A stretch of DNA of 5,871 bases, taken from assembly GCA_026417815.1 (NCBI GenBank), contig JAOACN010000557.1, forward strand, positions 1 to 5,871, in the 5' to 3' direction. Every line of letters starts with the position of its first letter. Position 1 is the first letter of the stretch. Origin of the DNA: Chloroflexaceae bacterium (GTDB lineage: Bacteria > Chloroflexota > Chloroflexia > Chloroflexales > Chloroflexaceae). Positions 1-5,333 of this stretch are shown here, piece after piece. The notes under the pieces are model-generated. The model was given only the letters and a program-made list of their open reading frames with translations, was not told where the DNA came from and did not search any database. The position numbers and the translations under genes are program-made.

Positions 1-363
1 CTGCACGCCCTGCACGATCCGCAGGATCCCCAGCACCACCCCGCTCAGCGCCAGAATGATGATGTAGACGAACGGCAGCAGCACGACGCCAACCAGCGGC
101 TACCCAAGCAGGACCAGGCCGGCCCAGATGCCGATCACGCCGCTGAGGATGGTCCACACCCAGCGCGTCCGGTCACGCGCGAGGCTGATCAGATCGAGCA
201 CGCCGGACACGAACCAGGTCGCGCCGGTGAACAGGGCGATGACGACCAGACTCGCCAGCGGCTGAAACACCAGAATCAGTCCCGCGATAATGTAGGCGAT
301 CCCCAGCAGCAAAACGATCCACCAGGGCACCCTGCCCTGAGCCGGAACAAGCGTGGTGGCCAT
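1..363 (-). pseudogene. HdeD/DUF308-family small membrane protein, interrupted by an in-frame amber codon, runs off the window
   Basis: The family consists of small multi-pass inner-membrane proteins; E. coli HdeD is linked to acid resistance, but most members have no assigned function. From the ATG at 363-361 the frame gives 87 residues: a short polar N-terminus, then hydrophobic segments at about 14-34, 38-58 and 69-86, with the polar stretch LARDRTR between the second and third. A TAG at 102-100 stops it after GLVLLG. The same frame then stays open to base 1 for 33 more residues, beginning PLVGVVLLPFVY, which looks like the next membrane segment. One C-to-T change (CAG to TAG) would explain the break, so it is a recent nonsense mutation, a sequencing error or a programmed event. 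Intact members are roughly 190 residues, so the rest should lie outside the window. AGGA lies 8 nt before the ATG. A TTG six bases upstream is a less likely start. Family call fairly sure. Confidence 0.72.
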
Positions 364-554
364 ACGCAACGTCCTTTCCTATCTGCAACTATGACGGCGC
401 ACGGTACGGACAAGCGCCGCGCCGTCAGGCGCGCTTCACAACAGGGTGTATCGTTTCACAGGAAATCAGATCGCATGGTGAGTGTTAACCGATCGGGAGC
501 TTTCCGCCCCTGCTCTTCGATCAGATCACACCTGTCCATTTGGTCGGGCGGCCC

Positions 555-763
555 GAGGTTGGGGGCCATGCCAGGGCGCGGGGAAACCCGGTTTGCCCAC
601 GCCCCTGCCGGCATCTGCCCGCCCGGGGTTGGGGCAGGGTGGGAACCCGGATTTCCCCAGGCCCCTGCCCGCCTGGGGTTGGGGGAGGGTGGAGACCCTT
701 GGTTTCCCCACGACCGTGCCTGATGAAAAGGCCCAAACCCAGGTTTCCCCACGCCCCTGCCTG
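555..763. repeat. Degenerate tandem array of four GC-rich units
   Basis: Four copies share a module resembling AACCCGGNTTTCCCCA followed by NGCCCCTGCCNG, at about 585-611, 644-671, 694-722 and 736-763. The second and third copies form clear tandem units of 50 and 51 bp (622-671 and 672-722), each opening with GGGGTTGGGG. The first and last copies are less complete. Each module contains a small inverted repeat (GGRAACC against GGTTTCC). A related fifth copy lies at 5416-5441, so the motif is dispersed as well as tandem. Function unknown. Confidence 0.7.
625..643 (+). other. Canonical G-quadruplex motif
   Basis: GGGGTTGGGGCAGGGTGGG has four runs of at least three G with loops of 2, 2 and 1 nt, which satisfies the usual G-quadruplex pattern. 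The neighbouring repeat unit (675-692) has GGGG, GGGGG and GGG but only GG as the fourth run, so it is weaker. The G-rich strand is the coding strand of the downstream regulator. Folding is inferred from the pattern only. Confidence 0.5.
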
Positions 764-913
764 ATGCATAAGAAAAAAATCGCTCAAATCTCGTTCAAGT
801 GAGCATATGGATTCATAGGGAACCCCGATCAGGGCAGCGCGGCGCGGCCACGCCTTGCGCGTCGCGTTTCGGCATGACCCGATGCACGCCCGGTAACTGC
901 TCCTGGAGGGATC

Positions 914-1939
914 ATGGCCCACTACTCCACACCGTTGATTGACCTGTTCGTGCCGCTGTTGTTGCACGACGACCCGCAGGTACAGCGCCAGAGCGCAATA
1001 CTGCTCTATAGCAGCTATGGCGACGAAGCGGCCCAACGCCTGCGGATCCTCCTGGCCCGGGCCGACGCCGAAGAGCGCCAGCGAGTGCGTATGGCCCAGG
1101 AGGTCCTGACGCACTACGTGCCGCGGGCCACCGCGGGGCCGCTCCCCGGTCCGGAGGTGCAGGTGGCCTGCCTGGGGGTGTTGCGGGTCTGGGTGGCGGG
1201 GGTGCCCATTCTGGCCCAGGTGGCCGAACGGGACCGGGGCCGGGCGGGGAGCCACAAGCTGCGGGCGGTGCTGGCGGCGCTGATCCACGCCGGGGGGCGC
1301 GGTATCAGCCGCGAGGCGCTGATGGCCGCTGTCTGGGGACAGGAAAGCGCGGCGAGCGGCCTCACACGGGCCCTCAGTTCACTGCGGGCGCTGATCGTCG
1401 AAGCGGGGGGCGAAGACCTGGCCGATGCCGTCCTGGTGATCGGCGAGGACCGTTGCCTGCTCCACCCTGACCTTGTGCGGACCGACGTGGCAACCTTTGA
1501 ACGGCTCTGCGCCCTGGCGGCGGAGCTTGAGGAGCAGGAGGGCCTGGCGGCGGCGGCGCCGCTGTACACCCAGGCCCTCGAACTGTACCGCGGCCCCTAT
1601 ATGGCCGACGTCGCGGGCGCCTGGAACGCGCTGATCGAGCGCCGCAATCTCCTGGCAGGCGATTTTATGAACCTCGTCGAACGTCTGGCCGAGCATGCCT
1701 GCAACGAGCGCCGCTACCACGAATGCGTCCGCCTCTGCGACCTGGCCCTATCCGAGGACCCCGCCGCCGACGATGTGACCATCTGGCTGCTGCGGGCCTA
1801 CGCCGGCCTGGGCCACTACGCCGAACTGGAGCACGCCTTCCAGCACTACCTGCGGGCCGCCCGCATCGACCCGCGCGCCGGCAACGATCCGGTGGTGCGG
1901 GTCTATATGCAGTTGCGACGTGAACGGGCGGTAGGGTAG
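914..1939 (+). CDS. SARP/BTAD-type transcriptional regulator with HEAT-like N-terminus
   Basis: A 341-residue cytoplasmic regulator. Residues about 5-70 are alpha-helical and HEAT-repeat-like (LLLHDDPQVQRQSAILLYSS, then QRLRILLARAD). Residues about 83-190 look like the OmpR/SARP winged-helix DNA-binding fold: a beta-strand start (VQVACLGVLRVWVAG), then SHKLRAVLAALIHAGGRGIS, EALMAAVWG and the helix ALSSLRALIVEAGG. Residues about 191-335 match the bacterial transcriptional activation domain: DVATFERLCALA, YTQALELYRGPYM, IERRNLLAGDFMNLVERLA, CDLALSEDPAADDV and LRAYAGLGHYAELEHAF, a TPR-like helical array. There is no STAND/AAA ATPase or receiver domain, so the signal may enter through the HEAT-like part (inference). 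ATG at 914 is preceded by GGAGGG (905-910). It is alone on its strand; the exporter operon starts about 800 bp downstream. Domain call is strong; target genes and signal are unknown. Confidence 0.85.
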   Translation: MAHYSTPLIDLFVPLLLHDDPQVQRQSAILLYSSYGDEAAQRLRILLARADAEERQRVRMAQEVLTHYVPRATAGPLPGPEVQVACLGVLRVWVAGVPILAQVAERDRGRAGSHKLRAVLAALIHAGGRGISREALMAAVWGQESAASGLTRALSSLRALIVEAGGEDLADAVLVIGEDRCLLHPDLVRTDVATFERLCALAAELEEQEGLAAAAPLYTQALELYRGPYMADVAGAWNALIERRNLLAGDFMNLVERLAEHACNERRYHECVRLCDLALSEDPAADDVTIWLLRAYAGLGHYAELEHAFQHYLRAARIDPRAGNDPVVRVYMQLRRERAVG

Positions 1940-2062
1940 TACGATTCTGGATTGCGGATGGGGCGCAGCCGGATGGGGGCGGCGTCGTGCTAATGCCCAG
2001 ACGGGTCGCCTGGAACTACACCAGGGCGGTCGCCGGGCCGAAGCACCCCGGGCGGGGGCGTT

Positions 2063-2208
2063 GGTCGGGGCGAATAAATGAAGATTAAGCATTGAATCCG
2101 GTATAGCCCGCGAAGGCGGGCTTCGCATCGGTAGCCCGCGGCTTCAGCCGTCGGGCTACAGGGTGAATACCGGTTCATATTCGTGATTTTCATTTATTCG
2201 CCCCGACC
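2063..2208. repeat. Foldback (MITE- or REP-like) element 1, 20-bp perfect terminal inverted repeats
   Basis: The left arm GGTCGGGGCGAATAAATGAA (2063-2082) is the exact reverse complement of 2189-2208. A second, inner pair follows: GAATCCGGTAT (2094-2104) against ATACCGGTTC (2168-2177), with one bulged T. The centre carries two hairpins: AGCCCGC-GAAG-GCGGGCT (2105-2122), and GTAGCCCG...CGGGCTAC (2131-2159) with an inner CGGCT/AGCCG stem and one bulged base. The whole 146 bp can fold as a single branched structure. The arms may extend outward through CCCGGGCG (2047-2054) and CGCCCGGG (2221-2228), but this is GC-rich and could be chance. No target-site duplication and no transposase are visible. 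Confidence 0.75.
2116..2150 (+). repeat. Shared core repeat, copy 1 (inside foldback 1)
   Basis: GCGGGCTTCGCA, then a 4-nt spacer, then TAGCCCGCGGCTTCAGCCG. Copy 2 at 2549-2585 has the same two blocks in the same order, with one substitution in the first block and a 6-nt spacer. The second block is identical over 19 nt and makes the same bulged hairpin in both places. It resembles the REP-like hairpins dispersed in many GC-rich genomes. Confidence 0.7.
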
Positions 2209-2347
2209 GCCGCTCCTGCGCGCCCGGGATGTGGGCCTGCGCCCGGCGGAAGAGGTAGCGCGCCGGGTCGCGCTCAACGACTTCTTTTTCTTCCTGCGCG
2301 ACATCCTGACCCGCGGTCGGGTGCTCTATACAGCCGCTCACGCTTGA
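2183..2347 (+). pseudogene. C-terminal gene remnant fused to the arm of foldback 1
   Basis: From 2207 to the TGA at 2345-2347 the frame reads as a normal protein end with GC-rich third positions: PPLLRARDVGLRPAEE, then ARRVALNDFFFFLRDIL, then TRGRVLYTAAHA. Translating back, the frame stays open through the right arm of foldback 1 to 2135. A GTG at 2183 would give a 54-residue product with element-derived residues at its N-terminus. No ribosome-binding site is visible. The ending RGRVLY resembles the C-termini of small MNT-type nucleotidyltransferases, but this is a weak resemblance and I do not assign a function. The most likely reading is the 3' end of a gene whose front was lost when repeats entered the locus. 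Confidence 0.5.
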
Positions 2348-2377
2348 GTGAGTCGAGAACGCCAACGGTCAGTACCA

Positions 2378-2408
2378 CCTCCACTCCTCCACTCCTCCAC
2401 TCCTCTAC
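2378..2408. repeat. Short tandem repeat, 8-bp unit CCTCCACT
   Basis: Three exact copies of CCTCCACT (2378-2385, 2386-2393, 2394-2401) are followed by a decayed partial copy, CCTCTACC. It gives a strongly pyrimidine-rich plus strand between the gene remnant and foldback element 2. There is no coding evidence here. It could vary in copy number by slippage. Confidence 0.7.
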
Positions 2409-2428
2409 CTCTCCCGTGACTCCGTAAG

Positions 2429-2437
2429 CGCCCGAGG
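2429..2437. repeat. Target-site duplication, left copy
   Basis: CGCCCGAGG here recurs exactly and in the same orientation at 2625-2633, directly outside the two ends of foldback element 2. A 9-bp duplication at both ends is what DDE-transposase insertion leaves. The terminal G/C pair could be counted either in the element or in the duplication. Confidence 0.65.
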
Positions 2438-2624
2438 GGGTGTGACGTAAAGTTCTGCACGTGCCGCGGCCCACCGGCCCGCCGGGAGCCTGAAGGCGCC
2501 GGCTAGCCTTGCGAAGGCTACCTCCGTAGCCTGCTGAAGCCGGCGCAGGCCGGCTTCGCAGGACGTTAGCCCGCGGCTTCAGCCGCCGGGCGAAGGGGAA
2601 CGTGCAGAACGTTTCGTCGCACCC
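2438..2624. mobile_element. Non-autonomous MITE-like foldback element 2 (187 bp)
   Basis: The left end, GGGTGTGACG continuing to CTGCACGT (2438-2462), matches the reverse complement of the right end (2600-2624) at 22 of 25 positions. The ends differ from those of foldback 1. Flanking 9-bp direct repeats (2429-2437 and 2625-2633) mark it as an insertion. The interior is non-coding and packed with hairpins: TAGCCTT-GCG-AAGGCTA (2504-2520); a 14-bp stem with one bulge, CCTGC(T)GAAGCCGGC against GCCGGCTTCGCAGG (2530-2562); and the bulged GCCCGCGGCT/AGCCGCCGGGC hairpin (2569-2591). No transposase is encoded, so it would need one supplied elsewhere. The parent family is unknown. Confidence 0.7.
2549..2585 (+). 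repeat. Shared core repeat, copy 2 (inside foldback 2)
   Basis: GCCGGCTTCGCA, a 6-nt spacer, then TAGCCCGCGGCTTCAGCCG, the same arrangement as copy 1 at 2116-2150. After AGCCG both copies carry one unpaired base (C2586 here, T2151 in copy 1) before the closing CGGGC, so hairpin shape as well as sequence is kept. Confidence 0.7.
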
Positions 2625-2633
2625 CGCCCGAGG
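2625..2633. repeat. Target-site duplication, right copy
   Basis: CGCCCGAGG, identical to 2429-2437 and adjoining the right end of foldback element 2. It overlaps the place where the -35 region of the exporter promoter would be expected. Confidence 0.65.
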
Positions 2634-2646
2634 CGTCGCGATCAAC

Positions 2647-2652
2647 TATAAT
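2647..2652 (+). promoter_or_regulatory. Probable -10 box (TATAAT) of the exporter operon
   Basis: TATAAT is a perfect sigma-70/SigA-type -10 hexamer in otherwise GC-rich DNA, on the strand of the exporter genes and about 95 bp before their start. At 17-bp spacing the -35 position would be 2624-2629 (CCGCCC), which is not a -35 match, so an activator or an extended contact would be needed. The missing -35 falls exactly at the junction of foldback element 2. Confidence 0.5.
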
Positions 2653-2704
2653 GGGACACCAGGTTTCGCTGTGCCCCACTAACCGGTGGTCGAACAGCCC
2701 TCCG

Positions 2705-2730
2705 GGGCAACCTGGCAGGTTGCGCCAACC
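2705..2730 (+). promoter_or_regulatory. Leader hairpins just before the exporter ribosome-binding site
   Basis: GCAACCT-GGC-AGGTTGC (2707-2723) is a perfect 7-bp stem with a 3-nt loop, extendable by GG/CC around a bulged G2724. The right half of that stem can instead pair forward: GGTTG-CGC-CAACC (2718-2730). The two folds are mutually exclusive and end 3 to 7 nt before the AGGAG at 2734. This suggests an attenuator-like RNA switch or a protein-binding site; it is also short enough to be chance. Confidence 0.4.
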
Positions 2731-2733
2731 ATC

Positions 2734-2738
2734 AGGAG
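2734..2738 (+). promoter_or_regulatory. Ribosome-binding site that fixes the ATPase start
   Basis: AGGAG lies 7 nt before the GTG at 2746. The in-frame GTG further upstream at 2686 has no comparable site and would add 20 residues unlike any ABC ATPase N-terminus, so 2746 is preferred. Confidence 0.75.
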
Positions 2739-2745
2739 CGAGCCC

Positions 2746-3738
2746 GTGTCCACCAGGAACCTTGCCATCCTCTCCGAAGGGGTCGAACTCGAATTCGGCA
2801 ACGGCGCCGGGATCTTCGATCAGCACTACCAGGTGCCCGAGGGGACCATCCTGGGCATGATCGGCCCCTCGGGCTGCGGCAAGACCACCACCTGCCGCGT
2901 GGCCCTGGGCCTGCTGATCCCCCAGAAGGGACGTATCACCACCCTGGGCCGCAATCCGGCCCGGTTTCGCGCCGCCGATCGCGAACGGATCGGCTATATC
3001 CCCCAGCAGTTCGTGCTCTACCCCCGGCTGAGCGTGGCCGAGAATGCCGCCTTCGTCGCCTCGCTCTACGGCATGCCCACCCGCCAGGTGCGCGCCCGGC
3101 TCGACGAGTTGCTGGCCTTCGTGGACCTGAGCGACGCCCGTCACCGCCTGGCCCAGAACCTCTCCGGCGGCATGCAGCGCCGCCTGATGCTCGCCGGGGC
3201 GCTGATGCACGACCCGGTGCTGCTCTTCGCCGATGAGCCCACCGCCGGGATCGACCCCGTGCTGCGCGCCCGTTTCTGGGAGTACTTCCGCCAGCTCCGC
3301 GATGAGGGGCGCACCCTGGTGGTTACCACCCAGGTGGTCAGTGAGGCCATCTACTGCGACTACGTGGCCGTAATGCGCAAGGGGCGCATCCTGGCCGTAG
3401 ATACGCCCGAGAACCTGCGGCGCATGGCCCTCGGCGGCGAGATCATTGACCTGACGCTGAAGAACCCCGAAGAGGTGCACCGCGCCCTGGAGGTGCTCAG
3501 GCGCTGGAAGGACGTGGTGCGGGCCGCCCATCGCTCGCCGAACCCCGACGCCGAGGCCGATGTTCACGTGGTGGTCGAGGACGCCCGCGAATGGCTCCCC
3601 GAGGTGCTGAACCGCCTGGAGAATCAGAAACCGCGCATCAGCGTCGAAAGCGCCGCGCCGGTTGAGGTCAGCTACGACGAGGTGTTCATAAAAATCATGG
3701 AGATGGACCAGCGCGCGCAGGAGGCTCGCCATGGCTGA
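2746..3738 (+). CDS. ABC-2 type exporter, ATP-binding subunit
   Basis: A 330-residue nucleotide-binding subunit on the cytoplasmic face that powers the permease encoded next to it. Visible motifs: Walker A GPSGCGKT (40-47), Q-loop YIPQQ (84-88), signature LSGGMQRR (139-146), Walker B LLFADEP with catalytic Glu164, and D-loop AGID (167-170). The switch position reads VVTTQVVSEA, so the usual H-loop histidine is glutamine (Q196). Residues about 232-315 form the extra C-terminal domain typical of DrrA/CcmA-like exporter ATPases. The GTG start has AGGAG 7 nt upstream. The 3' end overlaps the permease start by 8 bp, and the downstream AGGAGG lies inside this gene, so translation is probably coupled. 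The exported substrate cannot be told; drug, lipid or polysaccharide exporters all use this architecture. Confidence 0.92.
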   Translation: MSTRNLAILSEGVELEFGNGAGIFDQHYQVPEGTILGMIGPSGCGKTTTCRVALGLLIPQKGRITTLGRNPARFRAADRERIGYIPQQFVLYPRLSVAENAAFVASLYGMPTRQVRARLDELLAFVDLSDARHRLAQNLSGGMQRRLMLAGALMHDPVLLFADEPTAGIDPVLRARFWEYFRQLRDEGRTLVVTTQVVSEAIYCDYVAVMRKGRILAVDTPENLRRMALGGEIIDLTLKNPEEVHRALEVLRRWKDVVRAAHRSPNPDAEADVHVVVEDAREWLPEVLNRLENQKPRISVESAAPVEVSYDEVFIKIMEMDQRAQEARHG

Positions 3739-5284
3739 CGCGCCGCTCATCGAGAAGACCACGCCCGCGGAGGCCGCGCACGGCGGCGTGCCGGCCTGGC
3801 GCCGCTGGCTGATCCGCGCGCGGGCCTACTTTCTCAAGGAAGTCAACGAGATCCGCCGCCAGCCCCTGCTGATCCTGAGCCTGATCGTCGGGCCGCTGCT
3901 GGTGTTGATCCTCTTCGGCGCGACCTACGTCAACAGCACCCCCCGCGTGCGCACCGCCGTGGTCCTGCCGCCGGGCGGCGCGTCTGGCATCAGCGAGGAA
4001 CAGATCCGCGAGGTGATCGGGCTGAACTTCGACCTGCGGGAGATTACCACCGACCGGGCCAGCGCCGAGGCCCGACTGGCCGCCGGCGACCTCGACCTGG
4101 TGCAGATTATCCCCGAGAACGCCGCCACCGCCCTGCGCGAGGGCGCCAGTCCGCAGATCGAGTTCATCTCCAACGCGATTAACCCCCTGGTGGAGGGCTG
4201 GATCCAGTACCTGGCCTACGCCGAGGTGAACGAGATCAACAAGGCCATCCTGCGCGCCACGGCAGCCGAGGCCCAGCGAGAGGCCACGACCATTCGCGTG
4301 CGCGTGGTGGACGCCGAGGGCAAGGTCACCGAACTGGAACGGGGGGTGGTCGAGGCGCGCAGCCAGGCCGCCCGGCGCGACATCGGCGAGATCCGCGCCA
4401 CCCTGGAGGCCCTGGAGCAGGTGCTGCCCTCGCAGGAGTTTCTGGCCGCCCAGGGCGGCGAGAGCGCCCAGATCCGCCCTGCCATCGAGCGCCTGAAGAC
4501 GAACCTCGATCGCATCGACCGGGCCATCGCCGACAATAAGCTCGCCGAGGCGCTGGAGGAGATTACGGCGGCAAAGAATGACCTGCGCCTGCTGAACGGC
4601 AGCCTGGAGATCTTCGTCAACACGCCCCCGGAGCGTCTGGTGTCGCCGGTGACCCGGAGCTACCGCAACGTGCGCGGCGGCGCCTACCCCGCCGTGGTCT
4701 ACTACGCGCCGGGGGTGCTGGCACTGCTGGTGCAGCACACCGCGGTGACGCTCGGCGCCCTGGCCCTGGTGCGCGAACGGCTCATGGGAGCCTTCGAGGT
4801 CTTCCGCGTCGCCCCGGTGAACCTGACCCAGTTGATGCTGGGCAAGTACCTGGGCTACACCGTCTTCATCGGCCTGGCGACCCTGGCGCTGATCGTGGCC
4901 ATGACCATCCTGGGGGTGCCGCTGCTGGGCAACTGGCTGCTCTTCGCCGCGCTGATCCTGCTCCTCATTGTCGCCTCCCTGGGGGTCGGCTTCCTGATCT
5001 CGGCCCTCTCCGGCTCCGACAGCCAGGCCATTCAACTGGCCATGATCTCGCTGTTGCTCTCCATCTTCTTTAGCGGCTTCTTCATCACCCTGGACAGTTT
5101 CGCCTGGCCCGCCCTGGTGGTGGCCTACGCCATCCCCATGACCCACGGCCTCGCCGGGTTCCAGGACGTGATGCTGCGCGGCATCGCCCCCGATCTCTGG
5201 ACGTGGATCGGCCTCGGCCTGATTGCGGTGATCACCTTTGCCCTCGTCGTGCTGATCACCCGAAGGCAACTGCTCAAGGCATAA
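3731..5284 (+). CDS. ABC-2 type exporter, permease subunit with enlarged extracytoplasmic domain
   Basis: A 517-residue membrane subunit. Topology by eye: a cytoplasmic N-terminus (FLKEVNEIRRQP), TM1 at about 46-67, a large extracytoplasmic domain at 68-320, then TMs near 322-346, 373-397, 401-426, 433-454 and 489-510. The stretch YYAPGVLALLVQ, LGALALVRERLMGAFE and LMLGKYLGY is typical of ABC-2 (YhgE/YbhR-like) permeases, and residues 470-485 form the usual re-entrant or amphipathic part. Members usually have about 370-400 residues; the excess here is a charged helical insertion at about 165-290 with coiled-coil-like stretches (TELERGVVEARSQAARR, RLKTNLDRIDRAI). ATG at 3731 overlaps the ATPase stop (TGA 3736-3738) and is preceded by AGGAGG at 3719-3724. 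The operon appears to end here. Substrate unknown. Confidence 0.9.
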   Translation: MADAPLIEKTTPAEAAHGGVPAWRRWLIRARAYFLKEVNEIRRQPLLILSLIVGPLLVLILFGATYVNSTPRVRTAVVLPPGGASGISEEQIREVIGLNFDLREITTDRASAEARLAAGDLDLVQIIPENAATALREGASPQIEFISNAINPLVEGWIQYLAYAEVNEINKAILRATAAEAQREATTIRVRVVDAEGKVTELERGVVEARSQAARRDIGEIRATLEALEQVLPSQEFLAAQGGESAQIRPAIERLKTNLDRIDRAIADNKLAEALEEITAAKNDLRLLNGSLEIFVNTPPERLVSPVTRSYRNVRGGAYPAVVYYAPGVLALLVQHTAVTLGALALVRERLMGAFEVFRVAPVNLTQLMLGKYLGYTVFIGLATLALIVAMTILGVPLLGNWLLFAALILLLIVASLGVGFLISALSGSDSQAIQLAMISLLLSIFFSGFFITLDSFAWPALVVAYAIPMTHGLAGFQDVMLRGIAPDLWTWIGLGLIAVITFALVVLITRRQLLKA

Positions 5285-5314
5285 GACACGACCCACACCT
5301 TAGGCCCGGTTGAA

Positions 5315-5333
5315 GGGGAGGCTACGCCTCCCC
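5315..5333 (+). terminator. Terminator-like hairpin after the exporter operon
   Basis: GGGGAGGC-TAC-GCCTCCCC is a perfect 8-bp GC-rich stem with a 3-nt loop, starting 30 nt after the permease stop. It is followed by GCAATTCCCGTT rather than a run of T, so it lacks the classical U-tract. It may terminate weakly, protect the 3' end of the transcript, or be one more repeat hairpin. Confidence 0.5.

Larger units (their letters stand above)
364..913. other. Intergenic region between the divergent HdeD-like and BTAD genes
   Basis: About 550 bp with no convincing gene. Several open frames cross it on both strands, but their products are Pro/Gly/Arg-rich low-complexity translations of the GC-rich repeats. 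It holds a TTCACA direct repeat with 20-bp spacing (435-440 and 455-460), the degenerate repeat array at 555-763, and a distinctly AT-rich patch at about 764-822 with a run of seven A. The AT-rich patch is the most plausible place for a promoter of the regulator gene at 914, but I see no hexamer pair good enough to call. Confidence 0.6.
1940..2745. other. Repeat-rich intergenic region upstream of the exporter operon
   Basis: About 800 bp without an intact gene. In order it holds unassigned GC-rich sequence (1940-2062), foldback element 1 (2063-2208), a C-terminal gene remnant (to 2347), a CCTCCACT microsatellite (2378-2408), foldback element 2 with flanking direct repeats (2429-2633), a TATAAT box (2647-2652) and a leader with hairpins before the exporter start at 2746. 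No clear terminator follows the regulator gene; a weak CCTGG/CCAGG hairpin near 2009-2025 is not convincing. Confidence 0.6.

Noticed and set aside
555..763. Possible CRISPR array
   Set aside because: Unit spacing is irregular (about 59, 50 and 43 bp), the repeats diverge strongly, the intervening DNA is itself repeat-like, and no cas gene is present.
391..802. Small plus-strand open frames in the repeat array
   Set aside because: They follow the repeat periodicity, lack ribosome-binding sites and give low-complexity products.
521..1288. Minus-strand open frame across the repeat array and the start of the regulator
   Set aside because: The translation is Pro/Arg/Gly-rich with no domain, and it overlaps the well-supported BTAD gene.
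2686..2745. Upstream GTG start for the ABC ATPase
   Set aside because: No ribosome-binding site there, and the extra residues would be encoded by the hairpin leader; GTG at 2746 has AGGAG at ideal spacing.
2651..2860. Plus-strand open frame beginning at the ATG inside TATAATGGG
   Set aside because: It overlaps the -10 box, is Pro/Ser-rich and runs into the ATPase gene in another frame.
2566..3762. Long open frame antisense to the ABC ATPase
   Set aside because: The same mirror effect; the plus strand carries every ABC motif in order.
3695..5296. Long open frame antisense to the permease (over 500 codons)
   Set aside because: Its product is a His/Gln/Gly/Asp-rich low-complexity protein, the usual mirror of a GC-rich gene. 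The plus-strand permease has clear membrane segments and family motifs.
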